Assembly: GCA_963705865.1 (NCBI GenBank)
Contig: CAVPLE010000120.1
Coordinates: 1 to 64,000 of the forward strand
DNA: 64,000 nucleotides
From: Geothrix sp963705865
GTDB taxonomy: Bacteria; Acidobacteriota; Holophagae; Holophagales; Holophagaceae
Direction: 5' to 3'
Part shown: positions 60,912-64,000 of the stretch, piece by piece
How positions within the stretch are numbered: position 1 is the first letter of the stretch
How the letters are laid out: each line of letters opens with the position of its first letter
Position numbers and translations under genes: made by a program
Notes under the pieces: model-generated
What the model saw: only the letters and a program-made list of their open reading frames with translations
Databases searched by the model: none
Told to the model about the DNA's origin: nothing

Positions 60912-61946
60912 ATGTCCCCCCTTCCCTTCCCGGCATCCCAGCCCTGGCAGCAGGTTCCCTGGCACGAGCGCCGCTCCTATTGGGAGCTGGGCGAAGCCCA
61001 GAGGAGAGAACTGTGGGGTGCCTTGGAAGCCGAAGCCGCTGACCTGGCCCGTCATGCGGATGCCTCGCTGGACGACTACGCCGCCCGGGCCGGCACCCTG
61101 GATGGCCAGCTGGTGAACGGCGACGTGCTCGCCACCTTGCTGCCCACCCTGCGACAGAACCCCACCCAGGGCTACGAGGCGCTGGAGGATCCGGCGGGGC
61201 GTGCCGCGGTGCACATGAACGCCCTGGGCAAGCGCCTGCGCGACCGGGCCCTGGCCCACGCCCGGGGGGAGCCGGTGATCCTCTTCATGGGCGGCCAGGC
61301 CACCGGCAAGACCACGGGCGCCCTGGCCCTGGGCCCGGCCTTCGGTGCCGTCTTCGACGCGCCCCACACGGATCCCGAAGGCGTGGCCTTCCTCCTGGGG
61401 CGCATCCGCCAGGCAGGGTGTGGCGAAGTCCACCTCGCCTATACGGACCGCGATCCTGACAGCGCCCTCAAGGCCATGTTGGCCCGCTCCGAACGCGAAG
61501 GCCGCTACGTGCCCCTGAACCGCATGGCCCAGACCCACGCATGGGCTCCCTTCACCTTCCTGGGCCTGGCCCCCCGGGTGGGCCGCTCCCTGCAGCTCTA
61601 CCACGTGCGGGTGGACGCGGAAGGATCAGGCCGCATGACCGAGGGGCACGATGCCCTCGCCAGCGTGCGGGCCCGCCCGAAACCCGCCGAATCCGTGGTT
61701 GCCTACCAGCTCCAGACCGCTTACCTTTCTCTCCTGAGGACCCGAACCCATGACCCCCAAGCCTGGTACCCGCGAGATGTGCTCGCAGGACTCAATCGAA
61801 CGCTCGACCCCTGGCGCCGAAGCGAAGCCGAGCATCTCCTTCGCCGATTTCTCGGAGCTGTGGCAGAGCGAGGTACCGAAGGTGATCCAGGCCCACGAGG
61901 AGGATCGGTTGGAAGTTCGGAGGAACCTGGGGCTCGTCTAGGCTGA
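60912..61946 (+). CDS. zeta-toxin-like P-loop kinase
   Basis: 344 residues. An N-terminal ~110-residue helical region precedes the P-loop GGQATGKTT (~127), followed by DAPHTDPEG and the ARSEREGRYVPL segment resembling zeta-toxin kinases. Zeta toxins phosphorylate UDP-N-acetylglucosamine; here the substrate and toxicity are unknown and no epsilon antitoxin precedes it. The last ~65 codons overlap another plausible frame (61750-61941) that has the genome's usual GC-rich third positions while this frame loses them, so the true C-terminus may be shorter or a frameshift may exist. Confidence 0.65.
   Translation: MSPLPFPASQPWQQVPWHERRSYWELGEAQRRELWGALEAEAADLARHADASLDDYAARAGTLDGQLVNGDVLATLLPTLRQNPTQGYEALEDPAGRAAVHMNALGKRLRDRALAHARGEPVILFMGGQATGKTTGALALGPAFGAVFDAPHTDPEGVAFLLGRIRQAGCGEVHLAYTDRDPDSALKAMLARSEREGRYVPLNRMAQTHAWAPFTFLGLAPRVGRSLQLYHVRVDAEGSGRMTEGHDALASVRARPKPAESVVAYQLQTAYLSLLRTRTHDPQAWYPRDVLAGLNRTLDPWRRSEAEHLLRRFLGAVAERGTEGDPGPRGGSVGSSEEPGARLG
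61750..61941 (+). CDS. possible small overlapping protein
   Basis: 63 residues, entirely inside the 3' end of the zeta-like gene in another frame. Codon third positions are strongly GC-rich, as in genuine genes of this window, and the C-terminus (SISFADFSELWQSEVPKVI...EVRRNLGLV) looks protein-like. It could be a partner (antitoxin-like) peptide or the true end of the upstream protein after a frameshift. Family unknown. Confidence 0.4.
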   Translation: MTPKPGTREMCSQDSIERSTPGAEAKPSISFADFSELWQSEVPKVIQAHEEDRLEVRRNLGLV

Positions 61947-62027
61947 ATCCGCTGCGCGGATTCAGATGAGAATTCGCTATGCGAATTCAAAAGGCTTTTC
62001 TTATGTGAATCCGCGCAGCGGATTCAC
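61943..62027. terminator. three consecutive small hairpins
   Basis: Stem CTGAATCCGC/GCGGATTCAG (61943-61965, loop TGC), GAATTCGC/GCGAATTC (61970-61988, loop TAT) and GTGAATCCGC/GCGGATTCAC (62005-62027, loop GCA). The first and third have the same stem sequence and complementary loops. They sit between convergent genes and may terminate both, or may form one larger cruciform. Confidence 0.55.
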
Positions 62028-62425
62028 TCGTGATAACCCATCATCACCAGCAGGCACGGTCCCCCGGCGATGACGTTCATCCCCAGCGATTCCGCCGCGC
62101 GGATGGCCGCGTCGCTCTCGGCGCCGGGCTGCATCCAGATATGCCTCACGCCCGCGGCGGCGGCTTCGCGCACCACCTGCTCCGTGATCGCGGGTGGCGT
62201 GATCACGGAAATGGCCGGCACCTTCACCGGTAGCGCCGCCAGCGACGAGTAGGCTTTCAGGCCCTCCACCTCCGGCGCCTTGGGGTTGATGGGATACACC
62301 TCTTTCCCGTGCTGCTGGTAGCAGCGCAGCACCTTGTTCCCGTACTTCGAGCGGTCCGTGCTGGCCCCCACCACCGCGAAGGGACCCGAGGCGAGGAAGG
62401 ACTGGATGCGGTCTTCAATGGACAT
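62024..62425 (-). CDS. CoA-binding domain protein (YccU-like)
   Basis: 133 residues from ATG 62425 (GGAGG upstream). A Rossmann-like CoA-binding domain: VVGASTDRSKYGNKVLRCYQQHG, VYPINPKAPEVEGL, ISVITPPAITEQVVREAAAAGVRHIWMQPG and the C-terminal AGGPCLLVMMG. Related to CoA-binding domains of succinyl-CoA synthetase; small stand-alone forms have no agreed function. A solo repeat element separates it from carB upstream. Confidence 0.85.
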   Translation of the reverse strand: MSIEDRIQSFLASGPFAVVGASTDRSKYGNKVLRCYQQHGKEVYPINPKAPEVEGLKAYSSLAALPVKVPAISVITPPAITEQVVREAAAAGVRHIWMQPGAESDAAIRAAESLGMNVIAGGPCLLVMMGYHE

Positions 62426-62460
62426 GGCGACCTCCAGGCTTGGTCGTGGAAAGGAAATTA

Positions 62461-62530
62461 AACCGCAGATGGCGCAGATGGCCGCAGATAAAAAAACCGC
62501 TTGGGTTTTCATCTGCGCCATCTGCGATTC
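62461..62530. repeat. solo copy of the CGCAGATGN inverted-repeat element
   Basis: Left arm 62461-62489 (AACCGCAGATGGCGCAGATG...) and right arm from 62510 (CATCTGCGCCATCTGCGATT). A smaller inner stem AAAACC/GGTTTT lies in the loop. Lies between carB and the CoA-binding gene. Same family as 28326-28400 and the GxxExxY element. Confidence 0.8.
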
Positions 62531-62537
62531 CAACTTC

Positions 62538-64000
62538 TCACCCCAGCGACTGGATCGCCCGCACCTTCATCTCACCCCGCAGGGTCTCGACGGCTTCGCA
62601 GGCGGCGAGGGCGGCGCTGAGGTTGGTGAGGCAGGGGATCTTCAGGCGCAGGGCCTCGCGGCGGATGGCGCTTTCGTCGAAGAACGCGTCGCGGCCCAGG
62701 GGCGTGTTGATGACCCACTGGACTTCGCCGTTCTTGAGCAAATCCACCGCGTTGGGCCGGCCCTCGTTCACCTTGAAGATCTTGCGCACCTTGAGGCCCG
62801 AAGCCTCCAGCGTTCGGGCCGTGCCTTCCGTGGCGCAGAGGCCGAAACCAAGCGCCACGAGCTTCTGGGCCAGCTCCGGGAGGCGGGCCTTGTCCTTGTC
62901 ATTCACCGTGAGGAAGACGGTGCCCGACAGCGGCAGGGGAATGCCCGCGGCCAGCAGGGCCTTGGCGTAGGCCTCGCCGAAGGTGTCGCCGATGCCCATG
63001 ACCTCGCCCGTGCTCTTCATCTCGGGGCCCAAGACCGGATCCACGCCCGGGAACTTGGCGAAGGGGAAGACCACGCCCTTGACCGACACAGCGCGCGGGA
63101 CGCCATCCGTGACGCCCTGCTGCTTCAGGCTCTGGCCCAGGCCGATGCGGGCGGCCACCCCGGCCCAGTCGACACCCGTGGCCTTGCTCACGAAGGGGAC
63201 CGTGCGGCTGGCCCGGGGGTTGGCCTCCAGGCAGTAGGCGATGCCGTCCTTCACGGCGAACTGCAGGTTCATGAGGCCGAGCACACCCAGGTCCAGGGCC
63301 AGTTTCCGGGCGTAGCCCTTCACCGTTTCCAGGATCTCCTCGGGTACGCCCAGGGCGGGGATCACGGCGTAGCTGTCGCCGCTATGGATGCCCGCCTCCT
63401 CGATGTGGGCCAGCAGGCCAGCGATGACCACCTGCTCGCCATCGCACACCACATCGATGTCCAGTTCCTGCGCGCCGTCCAGGAAGCGGTCCAGCAGGAT
63501 GGGCTGGTCGTTGCTCACGGCCACGGCCTCGCGCATGTACTTCTCCAGGCCCGCGTCATCGAAGACCACCGCCATGGCCCGGCCGCCCAGCACGAAGCTG
63601 GGACGCACCATCACCGGGTAGGCCAGCCGCTGCGCGATGTCCTTGGCCCGCTCATAGCTCGTGGCCATGCCCCATGCCGGGGCCGGAATGTCCAGTCGCT
63701 TGAGAGCCTGGCCGAAGCGCTCGCGGTCCTCGGCGTCGAGGATGGCGTTGAGCGGGGTGCCCAGCAGCTTCACGCCCGCGGCATGCAGGGGCGAGGCCAG
63801 CTTCAGGGGCGTCTGGCCGCCGAACTGGGCGAAGACCCCCAGCAGCTTGCCGCCCGCGGCCTCGCGATCCACCACGGCCTTCACGTGCTCGTAGGTCAGC
63901 GGCTCGAAGTAGAGGCGGTCGCTGGTGTCGAAATCGGTACTGACGGTCTCGGGGTTGCAGTTGATGAGGATGGCTTCCACGCCGCTGGCCCGGATGGCTT
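62538..64000 (-). CDS. carB: carbamoyl-phosphate synthase large subunit, C-terminal half (5' end outside window)
   Basis: About 487 residues visible, continuing past the right edge. Contains the second synthetase unit: NCNPETVSTDFDTSDRLYFEPL, the ATP-grasp domain (YPVMVRPSFVLGGRAM, LDGAQELDIDVVCDG, LEANPRASRTVPFVSK) and the C-terminal allosteric MGS-like domain (ATEGTARTLEASG). CarB makes carbamoyl phosphate for pyrimidines and arginine. Confidence 0.95.
   Translation of the reverse strand, partial: AIRASGVEAILINCNPETVSTDFDTSDRLYFEPLTYEHVKAVVDREAAGGKLLGVFAQFGGQTPLKLASPLHAAGVKLLGTPLNAILDAEDRERFGQALKRLDIPAPAWGMATSYERAKDIAQRLAYPVMVRPSFVLGGRAMAVVFDDAGLEKYMREAVAVSNDQPILLDRFLDGAQELDIDVVCDGEQVVIAGLLAHIEEAGIHSGDSYAVIPALGVPEEILETVKGYARKLALDLGVLGLMNLQFAVKDGIAYCLEANPRASRTVPFVSKATGVDWAGVAARIGLGQSLKQQGVTDGVPRAVSVKGVVFPFAKFPGVDPVLGPEMKSTGEVMGIGDTFGEAYAKALLAAGIPLPLSGTVFLTVNDKDKARLPELAQKLVALGFGLCATEGTARTLEASGLKVRKIFKVNEGRPNAVDLLKNGEVQWVINTPLGRDAFFDESAIRREALRLKIPCLTNLSAALAACEAVETLRGEMKVRAIQSLG

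Noticed and set aside
61943..62027. hairpin cluster as a CRISPR array
   Set aside because: Only three short stems with no unique spacers of regular length and no cas genes nearby.

Overview
The window is a high-GC chromosomal segment of a diderm (Gram-negative type) bacterium. The outer-membrane style is shown by a TonB/ExbB/ExbD system, an MsbA-type exporter, an ArnD-like deformylase and a fused SecDF. My best guess is an Acidobacteriota of the Holophaga/Geothrix type. That is inference from gene style: there is no rRNA or tRNA gene here to confirm it. Strong GC bias at third codon positions produces very long false antisense reading frames, which were left out.

Layout. 1-2947: a partial M28 peptidase and an MsbA-like ABC exporter, divergent. 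2948-7449: a compositionally different, AT-richer island. It holds a TetR regulator with a perfect palindrome over its own predicted transcription start, a large protein joining an MGDG-synthase-type glycosyltransferase to a possible papain-like C-terminal domain, and a DedA membrane protein. An IS3-type transposase remnant flanks it. 7450-10085: a thiamine-phosphate synthase/shikimate kinase fusion, a metallophosphoesterase and a PilZ protein. 10098-15737: a tungsten aldehyde oxidoreductase operon in the order Fe-S subunit, large subunit, FAD subunit, MoaD-like protein, small Gly-ending protein, followed by a POT transporter. 15873-20024: a zinc-ribbon membrane protein, an ArnD-like deacetylase, a frameshifted secreted-protein pseudogene and an S9 peptidase. 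20078-24456: tgt-yajC-secDF. 24719-27349: tonB-exbB-exbD-exbD. 27393-32090: an EamA permease, a PDZ/radical SAM protein and an EF-G-like GTPase. 32219-36177: a fatty acid beta-oxidation pair (thiolase and FadB/FadN-like) with a GxxExxY gene inserted between them. 36428-47479: a glycogen cluster (glgC, glgA, glgP, glgB and a 1426-residue GH13-GH133 debranching fusion). 47590-52093: a MoxR ATPase, a small unknown protein and a Ser/Thr kinase. 52389-55443: an ABC importer with a duplicated permease. 55430-59871: an EamA permease, a PBP4-type carboxypeptidase, a pseudopilin-like protein and an HD-GYP protein. 59962-64000: a FabD-like acyltransferase, a zeta-toxin-like kinase, a CoA-binding protein and the C-terminal half of carB.

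Two things stand out. The first is the TetR / glycosyltransferase-papain-like fusion / DedA island, which looks like an acquired envelope-lipid or glycolipid system under its own palindromic operator. The second is a dispersed inverted-repeat family built from a 9-nt unit (CGCAGATGN), present three times. In one copy the inverted repeats encode both the start and the stop of a GxxExxY (PD-(D/E)XK-like) gene, while the other two copies are short and gene-free. This resembles an autonomous/non-autonomous element pair.

Most other genes are housekeeping or carbon-storage functions with conventional motifs. Deviations (GlgA without the usual KTGGL lysine, a kinase with HRDLN, a GTPase with NKME) are noted where they occur.
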